This document shows, one piece after another, positions 17,018 to 24,378 of a stretch of 64,000 nt of DNA. Each line of letters begins with the position of its first letter. Position 1 is the stretch's first letter. The position numbers and the translations under genes were made by a program. The stretch comes from Rufibacter latericius (GTDB lineage Bacteria; Bacteroidota; Bacteroidia; Cytophagales; Hymenobacteraceae): positions 124,001 to 188,000 of the forward strand of contig NZ_RJJD01000004.1 in assembly GCF_003721515.1 (NCBI RefSeq). Reading direction: 5' to 3'. Below the pieces are notes generated by a model. The model did no database searches. It had not been told where the DNA came from and saw only the letters and a list, made by a program, of their open reading frames with translations.

Positions 17018-19618
17018 CTACTTCACCGGTTGCACCAACTTTTCTGCCCTGAACACACCATCGGCGGCTTGCAGAATCTTGCCTTTCAGTTTGGGATTAT
17101 AGTCTGGGTGCGCCTGCAAAAAAGAGCGTACGGTGTTGGCCGCTCCTGCGGTTTGGTAAGACCCAAAGGTGGCCGAAAGCCACGAGGTCGGGAAGAAAAT
17201 ATCCCCGGTAAGCTGAATCTCTTCCAGCAAATCAAGGCTCTCTTTGAGGTACTTCTCTGAGGTAGTAGCGCGCAACGGATGGTGCAGGTAACTCAACGCC
17301 GCCAACACCCAGGACTCCACCTCACGGTTCTCTTCTTTTTTCAACGAGGCGAAAAACGCATCCCGTTCCTGCACATTCCCTGACAAAGCAGGCAACATAA
17401 ACTGCAGGCGCTTCTTGCGGTCGGGGTTGGGAATGCGCTCCATCTGGCGCGCCAAGACTTGCGGAATGTTCTGGTAGTCGCGCACCGCCAAAGCCAATGC
17501 CAGCGAGGTGTAATCTTCCTCGGAGAGCTTCACCCCAGTGGGTGCCTGTTCTTTGTCCCAGATTTGGTATAAGCGGGCTTGTGCAGGAGAACTCAAAGTA
17601 ATGCTCTGGTAGGTTTTAAAAAGCAGCTTTTTCACGTTGCCGGAGGTGGCTTTCTCCATAGCCGTCCAGAGTTCCTGTTCCAGTTGCGGAGCCAGGGCGG
17701 GCCGCTGGGTTGCGGGCAGGAAGCGCCAGAAGATATCGCTCAGTTGGCCGGTGATCAGTTTTACGTTGAGCTCTTCTGGTTCTTTGGAAAGTCCGCTACG
17801 GTAGAAATCCAGTAATTGCTGCGGAGTGACGCCTCGGCCATTCTGCATGTTCTCATATAGGTTGATGTACGCCGAGGCTCTGGCCACCGGGCTCTTCAGG
17901 CTGTACAGCCCACCCAGCATCTGCGCATCTACCGGGAACACCCCGTACCCTTGCCCCGTCACATCAAACAGCACAAATAAAGGCTTGTCCTTGCCCACGG
18001 CTTCTTTCAACGTCACCTCAGCCTGGTTCATGTTCACCGTCATCTCCTGAATGCGGTCTGGGTACACCAGCGCTATCTCAAAAAACTGCGGCCAGAACCT
18101 GTTGGACCCGTCTTCACCTTTCTGTCGGATAATTAAACCAGAGATTTTGTTGCCTTCAGTATGCAGGCTATAGTCAAACTGCGGACGGCCAGCCTCATTC
18201 ACCCACACCTGGTTCCAAGCCTGCAGATCGGCGGGAGTGAGGTCGTCCAGAATCTGGATGAGGTCGGGCCAGGTGGCGTTGCCGTAGGCGTACTTTTTGA
18301 GGTACTGCTGCAAGCCTTTCCGGAACGCCTCTTCGCCCATGAGCCTTTCCAGTTGGCGCATCATCACTGGCGCTTTGTGGTAAATGATGTTGCCGTACAT
18401 GGAGCCCGCATCCTGCAGATTGTCCAGTTGCTGCCGGATGGGGTTGGCCCCGGCGGTTCTATCCACCCCGTACGCAGCCGGTAAATGGTCTACCACAAAC
18501 TTGAGGTCGTAGTTGGAGGTAGGCATAGCCACTTGTGTAATCTTATCGGCCATAAAATTGGCGAACACCTCCTTCATCCAGACATCGTTGAACCACTCCA
18601 TGGTCACCAAATCCCCAAACCACATGTGCGCCGTCTCATGCGAAATCAGACTGGAGCGGGAGATTTTCTGGTCCTGCGTGGCGCCCTCGTCCAGGAACAG
18701 AGTGGAGGCCTTGTACTGGATAGCGCCCACGTGCTCCATGCCGCCGTACTGGAAATCAGGGATAGACACGAAATCGAACTTTTGGAACGGGTACTTGATT
18801 CCGGTGTACTGCTCCATGAACTGCAGCGCATCGGCGTGAATCTGGAAAATAGGCAAGAGGCTTTGCTCCAGCTTTTCCTTATCGGTCTCGCGGTGCAGGA
18901 AGTGCATGGTTCTGCCGTTGGCAGTCTGCGCCAGATGGTCAAACTTTCCGGCCGCAAACGAGAACAGGTACGTGGGAATGATGTCGGATTTCTGGTAATG
19001 GTACGTCTTCTGCCCGGCACTCATGACAGAGTCTTGCAGCGGGCCGTTGGCAATGGCTTTCCACTCCTGCGGGATGGTTAGGATGAGCTTGAAGGTGGCT
19101 TTAAGGCTGGGCTGGTCAAAGCAGGGGAAAACCGTGCGGGCGCGGTCGGGTACTAGCAGCGTATACAGGAAATCCTGCTGCCGGTTCAAAGACAGGTTGC
19201 CCGCGATGAAGTCAATCGCCACTTGGTTCTCGCCTTTCTTCAGGTGCTGGGCCGGAATAACCAAATGCTCTTGCGTGTGCTCCACCGGCACCACTTTTCC
19301 GTTCACCTTCACCTGCTTCAGTTTATCGGAGCTTTCCTTGAAATCAAGCTGTACCGGCTGCCCTTTCTTTTTCAGGTGGAAAGAGATGATTTCAGAAGCT
19401 AAGACGGGTTCCTCTTTCCGGGCCGGAATCGTCAGGCGCAGGTCATAGTTGATCTTGCTCAGTTGAGAGATTCTGAAGTCTGCCAGGGCTTTAGAAACCC
19501 CGGGTACTACCGGAATTGCTGAGCTGGTGGGGGCAGCGGGCCTGGTGCAGGAGACTGCCGAAACCAGAGAGACAAGGAGAAGGCCTCTGAGGAAGGATGG
19601 AAGGGGCTTGTTTTTCAT
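17018..19618 (-). CDS. M1-family zinc aminopeptidase, lipoprotein
   Basis: An 866-residue protein with lipobox LVSAVSC (Cys24). The M1 catalytic domain has the exopeptidase motif GGMEHVGA at 292-299 (the usual GAMEN replaced by GGMEH) and zinc site H327-E328-xx-H331 with the third ligand E350 in WMKEVFANF. The C-terminal half (about 540-860) is helical, as in the ERAP1-like domain. It removes N-terminal residues from peptides, probably in the periplasm or at the surface for peptide nutrition. The gene stands alone, divergent from yjjX across 178 bp. The long minus-strand coding region produces several spurious plus-strand frames. Confidence 0.92.
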   Translation of the reverse strand: MKNKPLPSFLRGLLLVSLVSAVSCTRPAAPTSSAIPVVPGVSKALADFRISQLSKINYDLRLTIPARKEEPVLASEIISFHLKKKGQPVQLDFKESSDKLKQVKVNGKVVPVEHTQEHLVIPAQHLKKGENQVAIDFIAGNLSLNRQQDFLYTLLVPDRARTVFPCFDQPSLKATFKLILTIPQEWKAIANGPLQDSVMSAGQKTYHYQKSDIIPTYLFSFAAGKFDHLAQTANGRTMHFLHRETDKEKLEQSLLPIFQIHADALQFMEQYTGIKYPFQKFDFVSIPDFQYGGMEHVGAIQYKASTLFLDEGATQDQKISRSSLISHETAHMWFGDLVTMEWFNDVWMKEVFANFMADKITQVAMPTSNYDLKFVVDHLPAAYGVDRTAGANPIRQQLDNLQDAGSMYGNIIYHKAPVMMRQLERLMGEEAFRKGLQQYLKKYAYGNATWPDLIQILDDLTPADLQAWNQVWVNEAGRPQFDYSLHTEGNKISGLIIRQKGEDGSNRFWPQFFEIALVYPDRIQEMTVNMNQAEVTLKEAVGKDKPLFVLFDVTGQGYGVFPVDAQMLGGLYSLKSPVARASAYINLYENMQNGRGVTPQQLLDFYRSGLSKEPEELNVKLITGQLSDIFWRFLPATQRPALAPQLEQELWTAMEKATSGNVKKLLFKTYQSITLSSPAQARLYQIWDKEQAPTGVKLSEEDYTSLALALAVRDYQNIPQVLARQMERIPNPDRKKRLQFMLPALSGNVQERDAFFASLKKEENREVESWVLAALSYLHHPLRATTSEKYLKESLDLLEEIQLTGDIFFPTSWLSATFGSYQTAGAANTVRSFLQAHPDYNPKLKGKILQAADGVFRAEKLVQPVK

Positions 19619-19796
19619 TCTGGTTAAAATTACAATTTGTTCTCGATTTTGAGAGCCTCAGAGAAGCTTTTGTATTCTGTGGATATTCATTTATGTTCCT
19701 GTTTAATAAAAAAATACTCCAAAAAATTTATTGGCACCATTGTAGCTGTAAAATATAAGAATTTTACTTTACTTCGTACCCAAGAAAACATATCAG

Positions 19797-20345
19797 ATGA
19801 ATAAAGTAGTACAAAAAGTAGTGGTGGCTTCCACTAACCCTGTTAAACTGAAAGCGGTGCAAAGCGGGTTGCAAGCCATGTTCCCGGAGCAGGAATTTAC
19901 GGTAGAGGCGATATCGGTGCCGTCTGAGGTAGCCGACCAGCCCATGTCTGACACGGAGACCCTGACGGGAGCCTTCAACCGGGTGTGCAACGCGCTGGAC
20001 GCGTACCCCCAAGCCGATTACTGGGTAGGCATTGAGGGAGGCGTGCAAATGCTGCACGACGAACTTGCAGCCTTCGCCTGGATTGTGGTGCGCACCCCGC
20101 GTTTGGTTGGCAAAGCGCGTTCCGGCATGTTCTTCCTGCCCAAGGCCGTGGCCGAGTTGGTGCAGCAGGGCGTGGAATTGGGCGAAGCCGATGACCGGGT
20201 GTTTGGGCATTCTAACTCCAAGCAGAACGGCGGTGCCATCGGGTTGCTGACCGATAACGTGGTAGACCGGAAACAGCTTTATGAGCAGGCGGTGAAACTG
20301 GCCCTGGTGCCGTTCAAAAACGAATCGCTTTACCTGCGGGACTAG
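19797..20345 (+). CDS. yjjX: inosine/xanthosine triphosphatase (YjjX/non-canonical purine NTPase)
   Basis: A 182-residue cytosolic enzyme of the YjjX family. The N-terminus VVVASTNPVKLKAVQSGLQ and the core PSEVADQPMSDTETLTGAFNR, followed by YWVGIEGGVQ, match the ITPase-like pocket. FGHSNSKQNGGAIGLLTDNVVDR near the C-terminus is the family signature. It hydrolyses ITP and XTP to keep deaminated purines out of nucleic acid. Length is typical. It is followed by a degenerate palindrome and then the pxp operon; functional linkage with that operon is not evident. Confidence 0.9.
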   Translation: MNKVVQKVVVASTNPVKLKAVQSGLQAMFPEQEFTVEAISVPSEVADQPMSDTETLTGAFNRVCNALDAYPQADYWVGIEGGVQMLHDELAAFAWIVVRTPRLVGKARSGMFFLPKAVAELVQQGVELGEADDRVFGHSNSKQNGGAIGLLTDNVVDRKQLYEQAVKLALVPFKNESLYLRD

Positions 20346-20369
20346 CCCACCCCGCCGCCAGGAACAAGG

Positions 20370-20406
20370 CGTTTTAGCCTTATTTTTCTAACTTAAGCCC
20401 CAAAGC
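20370..20406. repeat. intergenic palindrome, degenerate copy 3
   Basis: CGTTTTAGCCTTATTTTTC followed by TAACTTAAGCCCCAAAGC. The ends and spacing follow the family outline, but the arms are only partly complementary. It is located between yjjX and pxpB. Confidence 0.45.
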
Positions 20407-20434
20407 CTATTGCAGAAAATCTACTAACTACTTT

Positions 20435-21166
20435 ATGCCCTTGCAACCCTCATCCGCCAGAATGTACCCCTTAGGGGATGCAGCCATTGTGCTGCAGTTA
20501 GGTGAGGAGATTGCAGAAGAGACCCATCAGAAGGTAAAAGCCGTTGCACAGTTCCTAGACCAGTACTCCTTTCCGGGGATGGTGGAATACGTGCCGGCTT
20601 TTGCTTCTTTAACCGTGTACTATGACCCCTGGCTGGTCAGCGGGCAGGGAAAGACTGACCCGTATGCGGCCGTACAAGAAAACCTCCGGCAGATGCTGGA
20701 CCAATTGGAATCCGTTTCATCCAACGTGCCTTCCTCCCTCAAGGAGATTCCGGTGGTATATGGCGGCCAATACGGCTCAGATCTGCCCTTTGTGGCCCGT
20801 CACACCAATTTATCCCCTCAAGAAGTTATTTCCCTGCACAGCCAAACCGAGTACCTGGTGTACATGATCGGGTTTGCGCCCGGTTTCCCGTATCTGGGCG
20901 GTATGGACAAACGTTTGACATCACCTCGCAAGGAAGTGCCCCGCAAGATCATTCCGGCCGGTTCGGTGGGCATTGCCGGTCCGCAAACGGGCGTGTACCC
21001 CATGGAGACGCCGGGCGGTTGGCAGCTGATCGGGCGTACGCCGCTCACCTTGTTTGATCCTGAGCGGGAGTCGCCCAGTTTGCTGCAGATGGGAGACCGG
21101 GTGCGTTTTGTGCCCATTTCTGAAGAAGAATACCTGAACTGGGAGGAGCCGATGCATGTGTATTAG
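20435..21166 (+). CDS. pxpB: 5-oxoprolinase subunit PxpB (KipI-like)
   Basis: A 243-residue cyclophilin-like protein of the KipI/PxpB family. The core YLVYMIGFAPGFPYLGGMDKRL, then PRKEVPRKIIPAGSVGIAG and GGWQLIGRTPLTLFDP, are the family's most conserved blocks. With PxpC and PxpA it hydrolyses 5-oxo-L-proline (pyroglutamate) to glutamate using ATP. The start at 20435 begins MPLQPSSARMYPLGDAAIVLQ; a second Met ten residues in is an alternative start. Its end overlaps the pxpC start by 11 bp, indicating translational coupling. Confidence 0.92.
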   Translation: MPLQPSSARMYPLGDAAIVLQLGEEIAEETHQKVKAVAQFLDQYSFPGMVEYVPAFASLTVYYDPWLVSGQGKTDPYAAVQENLRQMLDQLESVSSNVPSSLKEIPVVYGGQYGSDLPFVARHTNLSPQEVISLHSQTEYLVYMIGFAPGFPYLGGMDKRLTSPRKEVPRKIIPAGSVGIAGPQTGVYPMETPGGWQLIGRTPLTLFDPERESPSLLQMGDRVRFVPISEEEYLNWEEPMHVY

Positions 21167-22157
21167 CGTCGAAAAACCCGGTTTGCTTTCCCTAGTGCAG
21201 GATCTGGGCCGATTCGGGTATCAGAAACAGGGCATGGTGGTGAGTGGTGCCATGGATGCATTCGCGTTCCGTTTAGCCAACCTTTTGGTAGGGAACCCCG
21301 AAAACGCTCCCGCCTTGGAGCTAAACCTCTTCGGCCCCAGTCTGCGGTTTCAGGAAGATACCCTTTTTGCCTTGGCCGGTGCTAACCTCTCGCCAACCCT
21401 CAACGGAAAACCTGTGCCCCTCCATCGGCCCATCTTCGTCCGGAAGGGTGCCCTGCTGGAATTCGGGTCACCGGTACAAGGTGCCCGGACGTACCTGGCG
21501 GTGGCCGGAGGAGTTGTAGTGCCGCTGGTAATGGGCAGTGCTGCTACCTATGCGCGGGCTGGTTTGGGCGGATGGCAGGGCCGGGCGCTTCAGAAAGGCG
21601 ATGTTCTGCCCGTTCATTCCCTTTCCTCTGAGCAACTCCTATACTGGCAACAGAAGTGTGCTCCGCAAGAATCGTTTGTCGCGGCTAATTGGAGTGTCTC
21701 GCCTGATCTGCTGCCGCGGTATGAAGAACACCCCACGGTGCGGGTAATACCGGGACCCGAATACGGGCTGTTTTCTGAAAAAGCACAGGAAGCCTTCTGG
21801 CAAAGTGACTTCCTGGTGACGTCTGCCTCAGACCGCATGGGTTACCGGCTGGAAGTTCTGGCTTTGCAATTGCGCCAACCCGGAGAGTTGCTTTCCAGCG
21901 CGGTGACTTTTGGCACGGTGCAGGTGCCTGCCAACGGAAATCCTATTATCTTGATGGCCGAACACCAGACCACTGGCGGTTATCCCCGCATCGGGCAGGT
22001 GATCTCCGCCGATTTGCCGGTGCTGGCGCAGGTGCGTCCGGGCAAGGCCATCCGGTTCCGGCAGGTTTCCCTGGCGCAGGCGCAGGAGTTGTATTACCAG
22101 CAGCAAAAGACCCTGGAGCACCTGACACGTGTCCTTTACCTTCAAGCGAAAAGATGA
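21156..22157 (+). CDS. pxpC: 5-oxoprolinase subunit PxpC (KipA-like, biotin-dependent carboxyltransferase family)
   Basis: A 333-residue protein of the KipA/PxpC family, homologous to the allophanate hydrolase AHS2 domain. Recognisable blocks are [18 protein letters not shown] near the N-terminus, [29 protein letters not shown] and the [30 protein letters not shown] stretch close to the end. It is one of three subunits of the prokaryotic ATP-dependent 5-oxoprolinase. It overlaps pxpB by 11 bp and pxpA by 4 bp (ATGA), so the three are one translational unit. Confidence 0.92.
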   Translation: MCISVEKPGLLSLVQDLGRFGYQKQGMVVSGAMDAFAFRLANLLVGNPENAPALELNLFGPSLRFQEDTLFALAGANLSPTLNGKPVPLHRPIFVRKGALLEFGSPVQGARTYLAVAGGVVVPLVMGSAATYARAGLGGWQGRALQKGDVLPVHSLSSEQLLYWQQKCAPQESFVAANWSVSPDLLPRYEEHPTVRVIPGPEYGLFSEKAQEAFWQSDFLVTSASDRMGYRLEVLALQLRQPGELLSSAVTFGTVQVPANGNPIILMAEHQTTGGYPRIGQVISADLPVLAQVRPGKAIRFRQVSLAQAQELYYQQQKTLEHLTRVLYLQAKR

Positions 22158-22924
22158 ACGAAACCTTTACCGTTGATTTAAACTGTGATCTAGGCGAAAG
22201 CTTCGGGGCGTACAAAATGGGCAACGATGAAGCCATCCTGCCCCTGGTGACCTCGGCCAACATTGCCTGCGGGTTCCATGCCGGCGACCCATCGGTGATG
22301 AAGAAGACCGTGCGGATGGCGTTGCAACAAGATGTGGCGATAGGGGCGCACCCCGGATTTCAGGATTTAGTCGGGTTCGGGCGGCGCGACCTGGCCGTTT
22401 CTCCCGAGGAGGCGTTCGATTTGACTGTGTACCAGATGGGGGCGCTCTCCGGTTTCATCAAAGCTGAAGGCGGCAGGTTGCACCACGTAAAACCCCATGG
22501 CGCGTTGTATAACATGGCCGCCGTCAATCCGGCCCTGGCCGAAGCAATTGCCGAAGCTGTGTACAAAGTGAACCCAGAGGTGGTGCTGTATGGCCTGGCC
22601 GGGAGTGCGCTGGTACAAGCCGGCGAGAGACTAGGCCTGAAAACTGCCCACGAAGTCTTCGCTGACCGCACCTACCAGCAAGACGGCACCCTTACCTCCC
22701 GCAGATTACCCAACGCCCTTGTCACTAGTCAGCTCGAAGCGGTGCGGCAGGTGGTGCGCATGGTGAAAGAGGGGCAAGTATTGTCGCAGCAAGGGGTAGA
22801 CGTACCCATTAAAGCCGATACGGTTTGCATCCATGGCGATGGCGCCCACGCGGTGGAATTCGCCCGAATCATCCGGGAGGTGCTCACCCAAGAGAATATT
22901 TCCCTTCAGGCGCTTTCGCTCTAG
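22154..22924 (+). CDS. pxpA: 5-oxoprolinase subunit PxpA (LamB/YcsF family)
   Basis: A 256-residue cytosolic protein of the LamB/YcsF family. Signature blocks are [63 protein letters not shown] and [22 protein letters not shown]. It completes the PxpABC complex, which opens 5-oxoproline to glutamate at the cost of ATP. It overlaps pxpC by 4 bp and is followed within 5 bp by the NRAMP-type transporter. Confidence 0.93.
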   Translation: MNETFTVDLNCDLGESFGAYKMGNDEAILPLVTSANIACGFHAGDPSVMKKTVRMALQQDVAIGAHPGFQDLVGFGRRDLAVSPEEAFDLTVYQMGALSGFIKAEGGRLHHVKPHGALYNMAAVNPALAEAIAEAVYKVNPEVVLYGLAGSALVQAGERLGLKTAHEVFADRTYQQDGTLTSRRLPNALVTSQLEAVRQVVRMVKEGQVLSQQGVDVPIKADTVCIHGDGAHAVEFARIIREVLTQENISLQALSL

Positions 22925-22928
22925 TTTT

Positions 22929-24119
22929 ATGAAACAACCCAGAAACTGGAGCGTGCTGCTGGGCGCCGCTTTTTTGATGGCCACCTCGGCTGTTGGTCCC
23001 GGCTTTTTAACCCAGACTACGGTCTTTACCCAAAGCCTGGGCGCCAGTTTCGGGTTTGTCATCTTGCTCTCCATTTTGCTGGACATCGGGGTGCAGCTCA
23101 ACGTTTGGCGGGTGATAGCCATTTCTGAGAAGCGCGCCCAGGACATCGCCAATGCCGTGTTGCCCGGCTTGGGAGGGTTCATTGCTTTCCTGATTGTGCT
23201 GGGCGGTTTCGCCTTTAACATCGGGAACGTGGGCGGGGCTGGACTGGGCCTCAATGTGCTCACCGGTTTTTCCGTGGAAACGGGGGCGGTTATTTCGGCG
23301 GCCTTTGCCATCGGGATTTTCCTGGTGCGCGAGGCCGGGAAATGGATGGACCGGTTTGCCCAACTTCTGGGAGCGGTGATGATCGGGTTGATTGTGTACG
23401 TGGCCTGGATTTCCTCACCACCCTTGGCCGAGGCCGCCATCAGGACGTTTGCTCCGGAGCAAATCAGTTTCATTGCCATCATCACGCTGGTGGGCGGAAC
23501 GGTAGGCGGCTACATCACCTTCGCGGGTGGGCACCGGCTGCTGGATGCGGGCGTCAAGGGGAAAGAAGCCTTGGGGCAAGTGACCACAAGCGCCGTTTCT
23601 GGAATCTCGCTGGCCTCTATCATCCGTGTTTTTCTGTTTCTGGCAACTTTGGGCGTATTGCAACAAGGCAAGGTGTTGAACCCCGAGAATCCGCCGGCCT
23701 CGGTGTTTGAGTTGGCTGTGGGGAATCTGGGCTACAAGTTGTTCGGGGTCATGATGCTGGCGGCAGCGATTACCTCGGTGGTGGGTTCTGCCTACACCTC
23801 GGTTTCCTTTATCAAGTCCTTTCATCCGGGCATCGCCCGAAACGAGAATTGGTTCATCATCGGGTTCATTGTTATTTCCACGGTCATTTTCGTGTCCATC
23901 GGGAAACCCGTGTCTTTATTGGTGTGGGCCGGTTTGCTGAATGGCTTCGTGCTTCCCGTCACGCTGGCCACCATGCTCATTGCCGCGCATAAGAAAAGCC
24001 TGATGGGCGATTACCGCCACCCGTGGCTGTTGACGTTGTTCGGCGTGGTGGTGGTGCTCCTGATGACCTGGATGGCGGGAGATACGCTTTTGCAGCAATT
24101 GAAGAGTTTGATGGGGTAG
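22929..24119 (+). CDS. NRAMP-family membrane transporter linked to 5-oxoprolinase (YcsG-like)
   Basis: A 396-residue integral membrane protein with about 11 hydrophobic helices. I start it at the ATG at 22929, just after pxpA; the upstream frame from 22833 overlaps pxpA and adds an Arg-rich, non-membrane tail. The first helix VLLGAAFLMATSAVGPGFLTQTTVFTQ resembles helix 1 of NRAMP transporters, but the metal-binding DPGN is replaced by VGPGF, arguing against Mn2+/Fe2+ as substrate. Bacillus ycsG sits in the equivalent kipI-kipA-ycsF cluster. Import of 5-oxoproline, or an ion needed by the pathway, is an inference from position. Confidence 0.85.
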   Translation: MKQPRNWSVLLGAAFLMATSAVGPGFLTQTTVFTQSLGASFGFVILLSILLDIGVQLNVWRVIAISEKRAQDIANAVLPGLGGFIAFLIVLGGFAFNIGNVGGAGLGLNVLTGFSVETGAVISAAFAIGIFLVREAGKWMDRFAQLLGAVMIGLIVYVAWISSPPLAEAAIRTFAPEQISFIAIITLVGGTVGGYITFAGGHRLLDAGVKGKEALGQVTTSAVSGISLASIIRVFLFLATLGVLQQGKVLNPENPPASVFELAVGNLGYKLFGVMMLAAAITSVVGSAYTSVSFIKSFHPGIARNENWFIIGFIVISTVIFVSIGKPVSLLVWAGLLNGFVLPVTLATMLIAAHKKSLMGDYRHPWLLTLFGVVVVLLMTWMAGDTLLQQLKSLMG

Positions 24120-24163
24120 ACGGCGCTTCTTTTTAAGCAGCTTTCTTCCTTCTGTTGACAACC

Positions 24164-24199
24164 TGTTTTGTCCCTGTTTTGGGAAAATAGCCCTAAAGC
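24164..24199. repeat. intergenic palindrome, copy 4
   Basis: TGTTTTGTCCCTGTTTT followed by GGGAAAATAGCCCTAAAGC. This is the first of three copies packed in the 259-bp gap between the convergent transporter and M16 genes. Confidence 0.6.
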
Positions 24200-24210
24200 C
24201 AGTAGTAATC

Positions 24211-24248
24211 TGTTTTAAGTCTGTTTCCTGGAAAACACGCCGAAAACG
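24211..24248. repeat. intergenic palindrome, copy 5
   Basis: TGTTTTAAGTCTGTTTCCT followed by GGAAAACACGCCGAAAACG, exactly 38 bp. It is the second copy in the same gap, 11 bp after the first and in the same arrangement. Confidence 0.65.
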
Positions 24249-24267
24249 ATACCATCCTAAGTAATAT

Positions 24268-24299
24268 AAAGAAGCCCACCTACACAGATGGGCTTCTTT
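24268..24299. terminator. terminator between convergent transporter and M16 genes
   Basis: AAAGAAGCCCA (24268-24278) pairs perfectly with TGGGCTTCTTT (24289-24299) over a 10-nt loop, with A and T runs on both sides. It could serve both converging transcripts. Confidence 0.8.
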
Positions 24300-24320
24300 T
24301 TGTTCAGAAAAACTTCAGGA

Positions 24321-24357
24321 CGTTTTAAGGCTAATTTCCTCAAATTGGCTTCAAAGC
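24321..24357. repeat. intergenic palindrome, copy 6
   Basis: CGTTTTAAGGCTAATTTCC followed by TCAAATTGGCTTCAAAGC. It is the third copy in this gap, with a weaker right arm. It lies 22 bp from the M16 stop codon. Confidence 0.55.
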
Positions 24358-24378
24358 CTTGCTTTTAGACTTGTCAGG

